Below are positions 14,001 to 29,300 of a stretch of DNA of 64,000 nucleotides, piece by piece. The notes beneath the pieces are model-generated. The model ran no database searches. It worked only from the letters and a program-made list of their open reading frames with translations, and was not told where the DNA came from. Position numbers and translations under genes: made by a program. This DNA comes from Pyrocephalus nanus (taxonomy: Eukaryota > Chordata > Aves > Passeriformes > Tyrannidae), in the NCBI GenBank assembly GCA_038380795.1, contig CM076275.1, positions 250,501 through 314,500 of the forward strand. Direction: 5' to 3'. Every line of letters starts with the position of its first letter. Position 1 is the stretch's first letter.

Positions 14001-15894
14001 TAGTGTGTTTCAAGATGAGGTGCAGTCACATGAAAGATGCAGTTCCCACAAATCTTGCAATTTATGTGAAAAGCAGGCAACTGGAAATCACAAGGGCAGA
14101 TTTGAACAGGGTCAAGAACAGCACCAAGGAACTGGCTCATGTAAAGCACATGACTAATAGAATAGAACCTCATGTTCCTGAAACCTTATTCAGTAGCTTT
14201 TGATAGACTAGGTGTCTTTATACCAGTAGATTTTATAAATTAAAATAAGCAACAGAACAATATATTGGAAGTATGTGATTAGCACTGCATTTTCAGAATT
14301 GTGCTGCAAGAATTTCCCATGCTTTAACAAGACAGAGTTATGCTATCTCAGTTGATTTTTGGGAACATTATGCCTGTATGTGTATTCCTGATGTTATCCC
14401 TCTGTCTTATGATTCGGCAATGAATTGCTTCTCACTTGTCCCTAACCCAGTCATTCCTTTTTCTTCTGTGTCTGCCATCTATCTCCTTGTACACCTTTGG
14501 TTTGTTTTCTTTTCAGTTTAAAAAAAACCGACTTGCATAAGTAGCAAAACTTAAGACTTAAGTGAATACATTTATCTGGTGTACAGACAGTTTAAAGGAA
14601 CATAATTTTGTTTCCTTCTTGAGAACAGCAATCATGACAGACAATAGTTTTCTTAGTTTAAGTTACTTTCTGGCAAGGTCTTTGTGTAATATCTCTAATG
14701 TTTTGGCTTTTCTTCGAGGTCATGCAGTATGTCTGTCTATTACATTCTTTCTCTGGGGTATTTTTTTGTCTGTGTTGTCAGTGGTTTGCTTCACCACTGG
14801 TGAAACACCATCAAGGATGAGTTACTCCCTGCTCTGGCAATGCTCTGGGCTTTCACTGAATATGAAGCGTTAGTGTTTGCTTAGTAAGTCTGAGCATAAG
14901 TCTGAGCACTACAAAGCAAGAGATCAGAACATAATCAGTAGTTCCTCAGAAACCTGTTAGAAAGCCAAAATTGGAAATTTTACCCCAGTGTAAAAAGAGT
15001 GAGGATGCTCTGTATGTATGGAAGGTTTCATGGTTGTTAATACGTTTGTCCTACTTGGTTAAAATGCCTTAAGACTTAGAGGAGGAACAGATAATACAGA
15101 CCCATCACAAAGAAAGAGATGCCATTAGTTTTGCCACTTCGTGAATGAAAATTCGAGTGAAAGGGATGTGTGGTGCAGGGAGCCTTTCACAAGAAGAATC
15201 TCCTAAGGAAAGACCAAGACATGTTTGCCGTGCCCCCTGTGATGTCAGTGGATTCAGCTCGGTATGTGCTGCAATACGAGGCAAATACCAGCAGAGGTCA
15301 TGGAAGCAGGAATAAAGGCATGGAAAACACTAATGGATGAACAGACATCTGTGAGAATCTGTGAGGGTTAAAAAGCAAGGGCTCTAAAGCAAATCACAGT
15401 CACAGAGAGTGCAGAGTACCAAAAAGGATTCAGTAACTTTCAAGCCTATATAATGTATTGCACAAATTGCAAACTTAATGAAAATGTCACCTTCTCAGAA
15501 ACAATCCAAGTAATAAATACAAGTTATAAGGTGCATCAAGCTCCAGTGAAAAACTATCTGCTACTAAGATGTAACTAAATCATCTAATGTATTAAAGAAC
15601 ATTTGGGAATGTTCTTTGGGAATGTAGGATGTAGTCTAACTCCATTAGAGAAAAATCTTCAGTTTTTAGTGAATCTCCTATTGATCACCCTGAAAGGATT
15701 GATCCAGACATTTAGACAATGGTCTCTGTTTGTAGGTCCACATTTCTGTATGCTTCCAGGGTAGCATAATTTTTTGTATTCTTTAAAAATGTATAAATTG
15801 TATTTTTGCAGATTACTGCATCACCTAAAAATTAGAAGTTTGAGGCTTTGGCATATATTAGCCAGTGTTTAAGTTGCTGAGAAAAATAGTCCAC

Positions 15895-15910
15895 TTTTTT
15901 TTTTTTTTTT
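15895..15910. repeat. poly(T) run
   Basis: Sixteen consecutive T bases in intergenic sequence, with no recognisable retroposon attached. Confidence 0.9.
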
Positions 15911-17465
15911 AATAGGAAAGATTTCTAATATTTTGAAAGTTAAAAAGAAATATATTTTTGGTTGAATTTATGAAACTGAGGTGGTGAATAGGAGATCTGA
16001 GTCCCTAGAAGATCTTGATTATACTGTGATGAATTAGACTTGCTGAATATCTCTGACGCTGGACAGCAAGAGAGAACCTGGCACTTCTTTTCCCTAGATT
16101 TTTTCAATACAGCTGGTCAGCCATAAATGAAAAAATCCTGGGACTGTGAAACAAGCAATGAAAATAGGATACCTTGAAAGCTATTAAAAATTCTCCTCTG
16201 GAATCTGTCTTGTTATGATAAAGATGGCAGAAGCAGAATCAATTGTAAGACCTTTTGGAAAAATGACAGAGATAAATACGAATGTCTGGAGGGTGGGGTA
16301 ACTTTTAAGTTAGAAATCTTAATATCAGGTACTTCCTTTTCATATCTGTGTAGGCAACATCAGAGTGATGGCAGCTGTAACCAAGCTTCCATATTATAAG
16401 TGGCAATATGATCTAATGAAATTAATATGTTCAGTGACTTCTATGACTTCTGCCTAGGGAGCCTTTGATCCTAACTGCAATTGCAATTAATTACTTATAA
16501 AACTATAAAGATTTAATTATTGCTTTTTAAAAAAATTATTCATTACTTTTATCATGAGATTCAAGGTGATGTGTATCACAGTTAGCATAGAAATAATTCT
16601 GGGAAAACTCATCTATATCACCAGAAGAATAACCTATATGTGCACTGACATGATCCAAAATTAAACTTTAGGTATTATCCTGATGAAAAGTGGAGCTAGC
16701 TAGCTATTTTGGAGGCAAGGAAGCTGTCCATTAAAAGTGTGATAAATTTCACAGTGGCTCATAGGAGTAAGTCACTTTGTGAGGGTTTGTCAGCTGCTCA
16801 TGTTCTAATGGATCTCTACTCTTGCTTTTAAAGCAAGAAATGCCTCTATACTTTTTATCATGTATATCCATATTATCTGTATCAGAGGCACTATGAATCA
16901 ACCAGCTCATTCCATCTGAATGAGTTTTTTTGTGACTACCTTTGTGGTAAAATAATGAATCATGAGAAATGCTGCCTGATAATGAACAATGAACAGTGAT
17001 CAAACTGCCATGACTGATGTGTAAGGGCACTGTACTTAATTAAGGCAAAATGATTCAAACCTAGTCTTCTGGCATTTTAAAACTCTTTCCATTAAATATT
17101 CTCATTGCTTCCTTACTTTTCCCCAAAACAACACACTCTGTTATTTTAATCAATTTTTTTCAGCCATATCCATTCCATTATAAAAGTATTTTATGCAACT
17201 TTGCAGAAATCTTTTTAATTTTTTTGGCAGTGCTTATTAGTCGTAATTTCACCACCAGATCCCTTTCTTCTATCCTGCCTTGGTAATAATATTTAATATT
17301 TAATACCTAACTGTTACTGGGCACTTGGCCCAAAACTGCCTTTGGTCACTTGTAGTGACCTGAATTTCAGATCTGAAGGCAGTAGAAGCTGTGAGGCTCA
17401 GAAGCTATGATAAATGAAGACAAAATTAAGTGACTTGAACAGAGTCATTTTAGGCTTTCAGTTGG

Positions 17466-17492
17466 AAAAAAAAAAAAAAATTTTTTTTTTTT
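17466..17492. repeat. A15-T12 palindromic tract
   Basis: Fifteen A bases directly followed by twelve T bases, forming a perfect self-complementary tract of 24 bases. It could extrude as a hairpin or exclude nucleosomes. No gene is adjacent. Confidence 0.9.
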
Positions 17493-20400
17493 CAAAAAAC
17501 ATGGCACTGATTGATCTTTCTGAATACAGTCTGTTTTGTAGTGAGAGTTGCCGGCAAGGCACCAGTAGACCTTTCTAGGTCACTGACAGCCCAGTAAATT
17601 GTGATTTTCAGTCCCTCTCTAATGGATTCATACACAGTTAATTACAAAAGGCCATTTTCCTGGATTATAGCCAGAGTGTAAAGCTTTCTGAAAACGCTTT
17701 TCCTATGTGTATTTGAACTTCTGGCTCCCAAAAGGTGAGAAGTGTGAAGTTTGCTATTCATCCACAGAGCAAATGATAGCAGTGACAGTTTCTATAGGAC
17801 CAGCTTACGTGAACCCTGACATGGAAGATCAGTCCTTTGAAATGAAAGAGTAATTAAATATCTTTTGCTTTTGAGTCCTACTTTTTCTAATGATAATGCT
17901 GATTTAGTCTCCCTGCAAGTTCAAATAAAGCCGATTTGCCTGCAGCAGCACTTAGCAGGTATCTCCATTATCTTTCAAATGTGTGAGAGTCAGACTCTGC
18001 ACATCAGCTAGACCTATTTTTTTCAATTTTCTAGTGAAAAATAGCCTCCAAATTTGAAATTTTCACATTGTGTGAGGCAACTTTGGTCTGGCAGAGATAC
18101 TGCAGAGGCATGTCTTTGTGTCAGCAAAACATTGTCTGTAGTACAGATCAAGAACAGCACATGGTTAAAACTCTTTTATGATTTTTAGCTTAAATATGGA
18201 GAAATAAGTAATAATAGATTTGTATTCTGTTTATTTGCTTACAAAATATTATAGTATTTTGGAGAGATAAGACCAAACTGGCTACTCCCTACAAGTTGTT
18301 TCTCATTTGAATATAACACTGGTTCACTGAAGCTTCTGACAGGAATATAATCATGACTCATCTTAGGATGGCTGTAAGACGTTTTTGTCCTGTGCTGCAT
18401 TCCTACTTTCCTGCTGAGATTCCCATCTCCATTGTCCTGAGGGGACCCACTGTTTAGGTCAGAACAGCCGTGGTTTGCAGCCCAGCACACTGACACAGTG
18501 TACGTCAGTCCCTGTTTACTTTGTGGTGACCCAGCAGTTACCTCAGAAACAGCTGAAAAGTCTTTGCAGTGGGAAAAGAAATTTGCAGAGAGTGGCGAAG
18601 AGGAGACTTTCCCAGGATAAGCTTTTCCCCGCTGATGAGTGTGATCCTTGAGTAACCCTGTGATCTTTTAGTGTAAGTCAATGCTGCTACTGTCAGGCTG
18701 TAAATGATGAATTCTCAGTAAATCCGTGTCTTGCACTTCTTCACTCTGAGTCAGTCTCTGATATTTGGTGGGTTTTTTTCCCAATTAAGTAATAAGTAGC
18801 AGATTTTAGAGGCAGAATGGACTACAGAGAGTCAGTGAAAGAGGTCATATGCTTTTTATTCATAATTAATGAATAAATTTGGGAAAACAGTTTTTTCAAA
18901 AAGGAAAAAAAAAAAGTTTTTCTGGCTTAAGGAAACTAAAAAAAATAGAGAAAATAGAAAAACATCAACATTTTCAAGTGAAACATCACAAATTTTTCTT
19001 CTGAGGGAAATGGAAGTGGAGTTTTACATTTTGGGTTTTTTTCATTGGTGCTTTAGAGCTTTGGAACAGATAAAATAAGAAGTATACAAAATGTTTAACA
19101 GTCACAGATACTTAAAGTCTAAGATGGCATTGTGTGTAAAGGAACCTCCTCTAAATAGTTCATGGGCAGAGACAATACTTGTCTACCAGTTACATTTAGC
19201 TGTTAATACAATTTGCATAATTTCAACCTGAATAATCACAAGAAAAAAATTCATCTTTGGGAGTTGGACAAACTATTTTGTTACCAAAGTTGTAAAATGT
19301 TCCCTGTTTGCTCTTAGGAAATGGGGTTTTTTTGCTGTTGTTCTTTAAAAATTAAATATTAAGAATGAGTGTTTTTGTTTCACACCTACTAAGAGACCCC
19401 ATAGCTATTTCTCTTGTGCTTAAGTTTCTGAACAGCTGTAACAATAGATGGACTGGGAAATTCATTAACTGAATTGCAATTTTGGGATGGATAACAAAGT
19501 CCTAAAATTGGATAGGTATTGTATTTTTGTATTTCTCCAGTCTAGATAACCTTGAGTATTTCAGAAGTTTCTAAAAAAGGTATTAACTTCTTTACAGGGT
19601 AGAGAGAAATGTGACATACCAACTGACTGCCTTCCTTTCTCTGGCATACCAGCTGCTGTCCTGATAGAGGCATAAGCCTGAGAGCAGGGAGACATTGAGG
19701 CTTTTTGGGTACATGTCCCTTTCCAGAGAAAGGAAATTTGGAGCTTCAGGAGTGAAATGGCGAGGGCGTAAATTAATTTCTCAATATATTGACTTTAAAC
19801 TAGAATACTAACTATCTACCATACTTGCCTCTCACATACTGCCTCTTCGTAATCTTTTTCTTTGAAATGTGATTTGTTTTGTGTAAATGCTAATTTAATG
19901 CAAATCTTTATGTAGTACTAGAATGTGTATAACGAAAAACTGATTTTAACAAGTAGAAATAATTTGCAATGTTCAAATTAAACAATCAGGAACACAATCT
20001 AATCTTAAATGATCACAGTGCTAGGACTGAATACTTGAATCTTGCAATACACATTTTGAGAATCACAACGCACAACTTGCAAAAAATTGATAAAATATAG
20101 ATAGTTTTGAGTGAGAAAAAGGGTAATTCAATTAAATTCATCGTCATCACAATGTTTGTGTACGGCTGTTCTGTTCATAACATAAACACAGAATTGTAAT
20201 TTAAGGAAAGAAGCTTTAATTTTTTTTCAGTTGTGATTTTCAGATGTTGCTTCATCAAGATTTTAGAAGCTAGGGAAAAAAGGGTGTCATGATTTTAGTA
20301 AATTAACTTATTTAAGAGTTCAAAGCAAGTAATTAATATGCAATAAATGCAGATTTTTAGGTTAATCAAGAGTGTTAGAGAAGCTAAAGAGGGAGCAGAA

Positions 20401-23400
20401 TTTTTCCTGATGCCAGAATAAGCAATATGGATATTTTAGTGTGAGTTTGCTGCTAGAACACCCTACAATTTCTTTTCACAATAGTAATGTATTAAATTAT
20501 TACATTTACAGTGGCAACTGATTCCATTTAGTTCCATCATTAGTCCCATGCAATATAAATATAACCCATTATAATCTGAAAAATCTGTTGATTATAGTAG
20601 TGTTTTTCCTTGGCGCTTGTGTATTTTAGAGATGCAAATGTATAGACTCTTAATGGCAGAGTTGGAGATCAAAAAGGAGAAACAGATAAAGAACAATCCA
20701 CTAATGCTCCAAAATGGGCAGTTAGTAAAAGGTTTGCAGATTTGTATATTACTACTGAAAGATCAGATTGTTGTCTGTGCTAAGAACTTTGAGACGTCTG
20801 TGGCTTTATAGTGTGATTCCCATTAGCCCATTGTAAACCTAGGATGTCTTAGATTGTTAGAGAGTGCTTCTTGTGCATGATGGTTCAGGATGCTACTTCA
20901 ACCAGAAAGGCGTGTGGAGCCAGACCACTCTGTATTTAGTGTTGTCAAAATGCAATACAGTGGAGCAATGGCTAGGACCTGCTGACATTTTGTTCAAGAG
21001 AAAACTGAAAAATATGTCTGCACTGTTAGAAACTGATGTCAAAGCTTCAGTGAGTTGCAAAAGTATAATGAGAAAGGAAGATGTAAAACAAAACCACAGT
21101 GTGATCTTGGGGTCTTTAGAAGTATAACTTTCAAAATGATGCTTCATATTCCTATAAAAGGAAGCAGTATTTGAGACAGTGGTGGGTAATGTAGGGTTTT
21201 CTCCCAGGTACACGAGTTTGTCACTGCAAGCAGATGGATGCCACAGTGCAACATCTTTTCCAAATCCCAGAAGAAGGAACAGGAGGAAACCCTTCCAATC
21301 TTAGGCAACAGCTATGGTATGTTAAGAAAATATAGCAATAGGATGCAGTAGAATTCTTGCCACCTCTCAGCATCTTGGGCTTTTGCTGTAAAGTGAGGAA
21401 GCAACCAACAAGACTTGGGGCTTGGAAACCAAACAATTAAAATTCCTGTAGACAGATAGAAAATATTGCCTTGAGGCAGCTCACCTTTTATACTGTGTGG
21501 CCATAGTACACAAGTGCTAATGTTCTGCTGCATCTTCTAAGCTTCAAGGTGATTCTGAGTGAAAAACACATCAGGGATTTTGGCTGGTGAACATATCATA
21601 TAACCTGATCTGTTTTCTACTATTAGTGAGACTTCGGTTCCATTCTGACCTGGGGTACGTGTGGGATTGAAATACACTGTGAGCAGGCCTGGCAGTGGTG
21701 GAAGTGGGAGTGCCTGTGTTTCCATGCACTGGGACATGGGTCTAAGATACGTGGGAGCTCCTTGGAGTTTGTGAGTGCATTAGGCGGGGTACAAGGCTCT
21801 GTATCACATTGCCATTGAGATACTTCCTCTGCAGATTTGCACATTCAGACGTGGGAAGTCCCAATGCACTTTTATCCACAGGAAAACCCCTCTTCTCCCC
21901 TCCTAAAAAATTTATTAGAGTTCTGTATGACTTTAAGATACTGAGAAAAGCAAAATTAACTTGTACTGTCTAACTGATGTAATTGTGAATTATTTTAAGA
22001 CTTGCACTGTGTGATTCTTTATTCCATGAGTAGTCCCAGGGAAAGTTAAAGGGACTGCTGAATCTGTTCATTTATTCAGGAGCATCTGTAGGAAATATGA
22101 ACTGATTCTCTGTGAGGGACAGTAAGATTTTTCATATTATTTTAATTAAGCTGAAAACTTCCATGTTTGCATAATAGGCTGCTTTGCTTGCTTGGTTGCA
22201 TAGTCTTCTTACTCTTTTTAATTATTTCTGTTTCTTATGCGAGAATTCTCTTTACCTTCTCTTTGCTCTAAGCAGTTTGTTGTTCACAATTGGATCTTCA
22301 CTGACAGCTTGCTTTGCTGTGTTTGGAGTGCATAAAGAGCAAAACATATATTTCAGTCTCAGTGACTTTCATTTTAGATTAGGAAAACTGAAATACAAAG
22401 TGAGAACAAATATAAAATCTTCATGAGAAAGAAAGCAAGGAATCTGTAAGATCTGCAGTTTAAAAAACTCTAAAACCTTTCATCTTTAATCCTCTTATAA
22501 TGCTGTCACTGGCTGACAGGCAGGTGGTAGGATTTTCCATTTTATGGCATAGAAGGACAGAGTTGTGATTAAGGCATAGATTGAGTCTCAAAGGATTCAT
22601 TTTACATCTTTTGATATAAACTTTGTATGAGTGTCGGTTTAGACTTCACATTGCCTATCTCATTTGCTCCCCCTCCTCTCTGTAAGGATAGCATTCCTCT
22701 GTCTACTTAGATGTTATAGTCTCAAAAATCTTGTCTTTTGCACTGGAACCATTAGCATCTAGCAACTCAGCTATTATGTGAAATTTAGGTCTCCAGTACA
22801 GGGGTGCAGTTGTGCATGTGCCAAATTCCTTTGGAAAGTCAGACTAACAGTGTATTCAGCGTTAGTCTCCATACACACACCTGAACTGATGCTGAAGAAG
22901 GAACACAAATCAGAGAAGTTCAGTGTACTAAACAATGCATCTCTTAGCAACAGGAAATCTGCGTGGTACGAATGTTCAGCAAATTTTAGTACTGGGGTTA
23001 TGTTTATATATCAGTTTGGTGCTAACTCTGCACTACAAGCACAAAAGAATATTCATCTTTTTGATGCTGCACAGACAGAAGTGGATATTTCAGGGGCAAC
23101 TTTGGTAGAGTTTGAAATGCATATCAACATTTTAAAACACTTTTATTGGAAGCTATTACCTTTTACTCATGTTATCTGACATAAAGGCAATTTATTTTAT
23201 GTTCATATTTAGTTGTTGTAGATTTATATCTCATCTGACTTTTATGCCCTTCAACTCATCATGAAACAAGATTTCTTTTCAGCTGAGAGTAGAATGCTTT
23301 CTTTTATTTTAACCTGGTTTGTGCATTGAGAAGCTGTACAACACCTCATGTGATATTCAATCTTTTAGACTTACACTCTCAGTCAAGTGAAGATTTCTGC

Positions 23401-24336
23401 ACTGGTAAAAGAAATGAATTTGATGTTTTTTTCCCAAATCACAAAACTAACAAGTTGGGTTTTTTGCACATTAAGCCATTTAGATGCTCCTTGAAAGCCA
23501 TCTGATGTCATTTTCTTACAATTTCAGTATCTATAAGAAGGGAGAACTGTCTTTCAAGCTCATTTCTCACTTCATCTGCAAAATAGGTTGAGGAGGAAAA
23601 TCAACTAAAAGAATGAAAAAAGAGAAGTGAGGAAAGGCTTGAACAAATGGCCATTTCATTTCCCACTTCCCCCAAGTGTAATACCATCAGAAAAGTTCTC
23701 GGTAGGAAAAATTGCTTGGCAGTATGAGATAATTTATCCTGTTTTTTCTTGCAAATCATGGAGTCTAAAGAGGAGTATAGACAGAGAGTTCTGTGCAGAT
23801 GTCTGACAGTGCTGCAATGGCTCTGTCTCCCTGAGACTTCTGTCATTTTGTCTGAGAAGATACAGGAATTGAGTCATCCTTCAACTGTCGAGTGGACTTA
23901 CATTCATTTCCTGTTTTTATTCTCCTTCAGAAAAAGCCTTCAGAAACAAATTTTCTGTTTATCCTTGCCTCCAAATATGCATTTCAGTCTTAAAACGATT
24001 AAACTCAAGGGATGGCGTGGAGTACTCATCCTTGGTTTCTATGGTAGCAAAGGGAATTTCTTCCTGCATGAGTTAATACAGAGTACAATTTGTGTTACTA
24101 GCTATGGGCAATTGCTTAGAGGAGGATTCTGCTTTCTTGAAATGGGAAAACCTTAATTATATGTAACATTATTAATTGATGATTAGGGAATCATTATGGG
24201 GTCATAGAGACTAATTCCTGGGATTTTTGCTGCCCATGGGTGGTATTGTTCTGACATGCAAGATCATACTTGCCTGCCAGCAGCCAGAACTAAGATAATT
24301 AAGGTTAATAAATAAGCTGAAAGAGCCTGAATGTAG

Positions 24337-24359
24337 GCTATAGGTTGCTATAGGTTGCT
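24337..24359. repeat. 10-bp tandem duplication, 2.3 copies
   Basis: The unit gctataggtt occurs twice in perfect tandem followed by gct, consistent with a recent replication-slippage duplication. Confidence 0.85.
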
Positions 24360-25829
24360 TTATTAGGTAAAGGGACATTTTAGATTCAAAAGAGAAAGAA
24401 TAATGTAGTATATCTTTATATGTCATTCTCTAACCTGCAAGAAAAAAAAAAAAGCAAACCAAAAATCACTGCTGCTGTCTAGAGGTGACATTCACAGTGC
24501 TTCCTCCTTAACAGGATTAGGCATTTTGCTAGATAGTTTGAAAATGCAAAGTAACGCTTCACCTATCTCCAGGTAGCATGATATTGCACAGAGAATATTT
24601 GGGTAATGTTTATGAATCTCATAAAATGGACCACTTTCTTCTTTTCAATATTTACTGCAAAATGTGCAGTATGATTAAACCCAAGATTACTTAAGAAGAT
24701 GGGATACCCAAATGGTATTTAAAATATGAAATGGTAGAGCAAACATTGTGATATGAGTGAGCCACACAGTAATGAATACTGTTGGATTCTTATGCACCTT
24801 AATATTTACCTTTATGTAAGAAAATGTGGCAAAGAGACAATGTATCACTGAACTGATAATTTTTTAATTCTGTATGTACCTGTTCAGCTATATGAGGAGA
24901 AAATATTCATTAACTTATGAAGAACCTTGTAACCATCTCCTGCATTTACTTTCTTATGCTCATCTCTGTGTCTGTTGCCATCTATGTATCTCTATGAGCT
25001 TGGGTGTAGTCAGCAAAATCCCTGACAAAGTGCAACAAGTTCCAGCTACCAGATGGTTCTGCAGTTTTGGGGGACATTTTTCTAACACAGGTTAGAATAT
25101 TGTTTTGCAGTTGTGTGTTTGTGTGGTAGATCACAGCAGGGATATCTTTGGTACCTCTTGGTACCTCCACCTCATAAGGTGGGTGTGTGGGATCATAGGC
25201 TCATTACAGGAATGGGCTTGTCTCGAAAAGGGACTAAGTCCTGCATCAGTTTAAAGGCCATTTCCCCCCCAGTTTTCTGACATAAGCAAACGAAATGTCA
25301 GTGTTTTCTCTCTACAAGCTCTGGGAAATATGTGAAAAGATGGATTCAGAAGTTCCCACAGATGACTAAGTGCCAGCTAAACCAACCTGCCAAGGTTTTT
25401 TTTTTGTTTGTTTGGTTGGTTTTATGTGTTTGTTCATTTGTAGAAGTTAATATGATTTTTATTACTAAAATGGAAAAACTGATACTTTTTCTGTTTCAAA
25501 ATATTCACTGAACACATTTTCTAGGCAACGTGACAATGTCAATCCATTTATTCAGGCAGAGTAGAATTATTTAATTGTACTGGTACTCAAAATGATGTAC
25601 GGATCTGGTGTACTCCTCATAGGATTGGTCATGATGGTCTTAGTCTACAATTACTAAATTACTATCTTAATTTTTCTATGATTTTTAGAAAGACAGAGAA
25701 CAGAAACTAAGCTGCCAATCAATACCAATCCATTTCTTTACCTAGAAAAGTTTATTGCAAGGTTAATTTAAAGTTTTTATTTTAGTTGAACTTTCCCCAA
25801 ATACCACTTTTCAGTCCTACACCTCCTCA

Positions 25830-25847
25830 CCCCCCCCCAACCCCCCC
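25830..25847. repeat. C9-AA-C7 tract
   Basis: Nine C bases, two A bases and seven C bases. The minus strand has the matching G runs and could fold as a G-quadruplex. It is intergenic. Confidence 0.85.
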
Positions 25848-26275
25848 AAATAAAAGACAGGATAAAATAAGGGCTTCTTTGAAAAGGAGCATCTTCTCAC
25901 ATGGTACTTTTCCTTTGCACCCCATATGAATTCAAAGTACTGAGGGTTCCTTGTGTGCCTGGGTACCAGGGAGAATGGGAAGGAAGGTAGAAAGAGCAAT
26001 AACAGAATACTTAGCACTTATTTGGCAAAATCCTCGGAAGAATTTTTACAGTTATCTCAGATGTACATGGGATGTGAACTTCAACCTGTTTACGTAATCA
26101 AACCCCATGTGTCTGCATTAACTGCTCAGCATTATTCTTCATGTTACTCATCAGTTCCTCTGTGTACAGGTAGGAAAAACAACCTCTGGAGACTAAATTG
26201 CATGTTCAGGAAATGAGCTTGTATCCAGCTTATCCCCTACAAAATATTACCACAGGAGATCATGTTTGGGATAGG

Positions 26276-26315
26276 TTTTATCCTTAAATTTCCTGATTTA
26301 TCCTTAAATTACCTG
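26276..26315. repeat. 20-bp tandem duplication
   Basis: Two adjacent 20-base copies of tttatccttaaatttcctg type sequence, differing at two positions. Confidence 0.85.
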
Positions 26316-29300
26316 TAAAGGATAAAATCACACACACAAAAAGTGGCTCAGATGATTTTCCCATTTCAGAGATCTTGAGCAGAGCTAACCACTACTTTAC
26401 TGGGCAGGTATCATGTAGTTTTGTTCACTTCACAGTAGCTCTAAATTATGCAATTACAGAAACGATGTATGCTACTATTTATACTTAAGCAGTTTTTGTC
26501 CCAAGTGATACCTTTACTAAATGGAGCAACCGGAAGCATTGTAGAGAAATTACCAAAAACTTATGATGCTTAAAATTTTATGCGGATATTGACATCACTT
26601 TGTGAATAACTGTCACTAAATAATACTGAATCATTAATAAATTTTCCTGTTTATCATTGATACTGGACCAGTCTAACCATTACTTTTTTCACATTATGCT
26701 TTCACATTCTGCTCAGAACTTGTCAGTGCAGGGGTTTAAGAACACTGGACCATCAGACAGGAGGGAGAAGGTACCACCGGTAGCACTTGAGTAAGAACTC
26801 AAAAAGGCAGAGGAGAGGACATGCCAGTGGAACATGCAGCTGCTTGCACAGGCTAAAGCACTTTTAATGAGAATCCATTTCCTATGATCTAAAAGCCTTC
26901 ATGGGCAGGTGAGAAGGTTCTTTAGAGTGTTTTGGAAGAAAGAGATGATTTTGGTTAAAAGAAAGTCACAATTTTTCAAGTTCTGTTCAGTCCTACTTTC
27001 AGATGTATTTGGGACTCAGATTTGCTTCTTTGCATGCAAGTGCTGGGTGTGAGGTCAATGACAGCTCGAACTGCCCTACCTTTTCTCCAAAGTGAGAGCT
27101 CCCAAGGACAGAAAAGGTTTCCAATGCCTAAGAATGTGATGTTAATAAAACACAGACTTATGGCAGATCATACAGAGTAGTTTGAAACAAATCCCTTCAT
27201 GTGTTCTAAGAGTTTGCAAGGTTGTTTGTTTGGTAGAGTTTTGCTTTCTATTGTGCAGATTTTGCATAAATTTTTGATCTGTGTTAGTGTGTTTCTCTGT
27301 GTAACAATCCCTCAAGGAAACCACTCATTTTGGTGGTTTGGACTTACCTGTGCAAATGCTCTGTAGGGCCTAGAAGGGAGCAGAAAAAATAGATAGTCAC
27401 CCTCGCTGTTGCTCAGTCCCCTTTGTAACAAAGTCTAGCTGAGGGTATTTCTACAGTAAATTTAAAAGTAAACAAATTATTCTAAGAAATTGCAATTATA
27501 GGTGTACTTAAATTTTTCTGTAGTCTGTTTTGATACCACTTATTTTTTTTTCTTTTTGATTTGGTCTACTTACAGAATAATCTGTAGAAACAAAGGGAGA
27601 AAACCCCTGTTATCATTAAATGAGCCTTTATTCAGCTGCTTTTGCAGTTTCAGTTTGTGTTTTCATTCTTTAGACTTTCTTTTCTTCTATGTCCCAAATG
27701 TTTGAGCTGAAGAACAAATGTTTTGTTTTGATTCAAGTTGAATATTTAGTAAACTACTTGCTCTCCTCCCTGTATGGTGTGTACCTGTGATTCTCGGATG
27801 CTGGGACTCTCTCAAGGGCCATCCAGGGTACACTCAGCCAGTGTATAATTTTCCAAAAGAACTGCTGAAGAGTCTTAAGAGACTGGCAAAGCTTCTGGAA
27901 CCAGGGAGAGCAGCCAAAACTGCTCACAAAGTGTTATGCACGGTTTGAAAGAATTAATGACGTCTGTTTCCATGCGACCATCAGCTTTGCTTTCCAGAAA
28001 TCCTTGAGGAGCTTCAGCTGTGTGGGAGGGGTACATTTTGGTTGAGATTTATGCCACACCTGGTGGATGTCAGGGTCTGCAGATCGTGCCAAGGTGGGTT
28101 CTCTCTGAGCTATTACAATTGTGGTAGTGAGTTCTGGTTACAATTCACTGTAGAGAGACCAGCCTTAACAAGAGCTGGCATCAGCTCTCCTGAAAGCAAG
28201 AAAAATAAAGGCAAGCTTGAAGTTAGAAATGGTCTGTCTTAGCTCTTTTTTGCCTCCTGATATTGAGTCCATTAACTTTGTGACATCACTTAGTTTCTTT
28301 AAAAGTAATAGTTTTCAAATTACAATAATTTGTCAGACTTGAAATGGGATCACTTATTTGGGTGAATCTGTGAGGATGGTGATTTGTGGGACAGAAGCAT
28401 ATAGGCAAGAAAGACCCAGAACTGCTAAATCAACAGGAAAGCTACCAACTTGAAGTGAGTGTAAGTGAGGGTGAAGGAACTGGAAAGAGCAAAAGTAAAG
28501 TGCCCTTTTCTATAAGAAATCTCACTGTGGCAGCAGTTTAAGGAGCACTTGTATAAATAGAACAAGAATGACAAGCAGAAAAGCTTCTGAAATCTGAACA
28601 GATATTTAAGACTGTGGAATTAGGGAAACTGTCAGTCTAGTCTTTCACTTCTAGTCTAAAGGGAAACACTTAATGAAGTCTGATGCATCCTTATGCATTG
28701 GTATGTGAATACAAACATGAAGAAAATAATTTATTTTTTTTAAATAAAGGCATGGTAAATCTACATGAGGTTTTTTAGTTCTTTAATACAGCAAAGTATC
28801 CAACTATGCTATATCTTCTCTAGCAGGTCTATCTGACTTTCAAGTAGTTTATAGCCTCAATTGCTATTTTTATAGATATCTTTAAATATATTAGCTGGAT
28901 GGATGTCTCTATGTGCTTGTATCTCATTTTAGGAATTAAATAAGAAGTCTTGATTTGGAGATTTTTTTAAAGAGAGGGTTTTTTTTTCTTTTGTGCTGGT
29001 TTTTCTCACAGCAAAATGACTGACTCTATAGTTAGGCCTATAGCATACACCAGAAAATTCTAAAGAGAGTGGTGGCTAATTAAATCTCATCAGATACACA
29101 CTTCAATATGCCAGTATTAAAAAGCATGTGTCTAGTGGAAAGATCAATATTTCTAATGTTTTTCATACTGGTTGAATTACAGCTGTATTAATATTTTTGT
29201 ATTTCTTGATTTCCCTTTTCTCATTTTGATAATATGAATTTTATGTAAGTACAAATGAGAATATCTTACCCAGTCTAACATACTGTGTTGAGGTTTTTTC

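Noticed and set aside
22778..23179. 133-codon ORF on the plus strand
   Set aside because: Open by chance in AT-rich sequence; composition is unremarkable, no domain or splice-site context is recognisable, and no orthologue comes to mind.
23749..24156. 135-codon ORF on the plus strand
   Set aside because: The longest ORF in the window, but with no recognisable motif and no exon-like borders.
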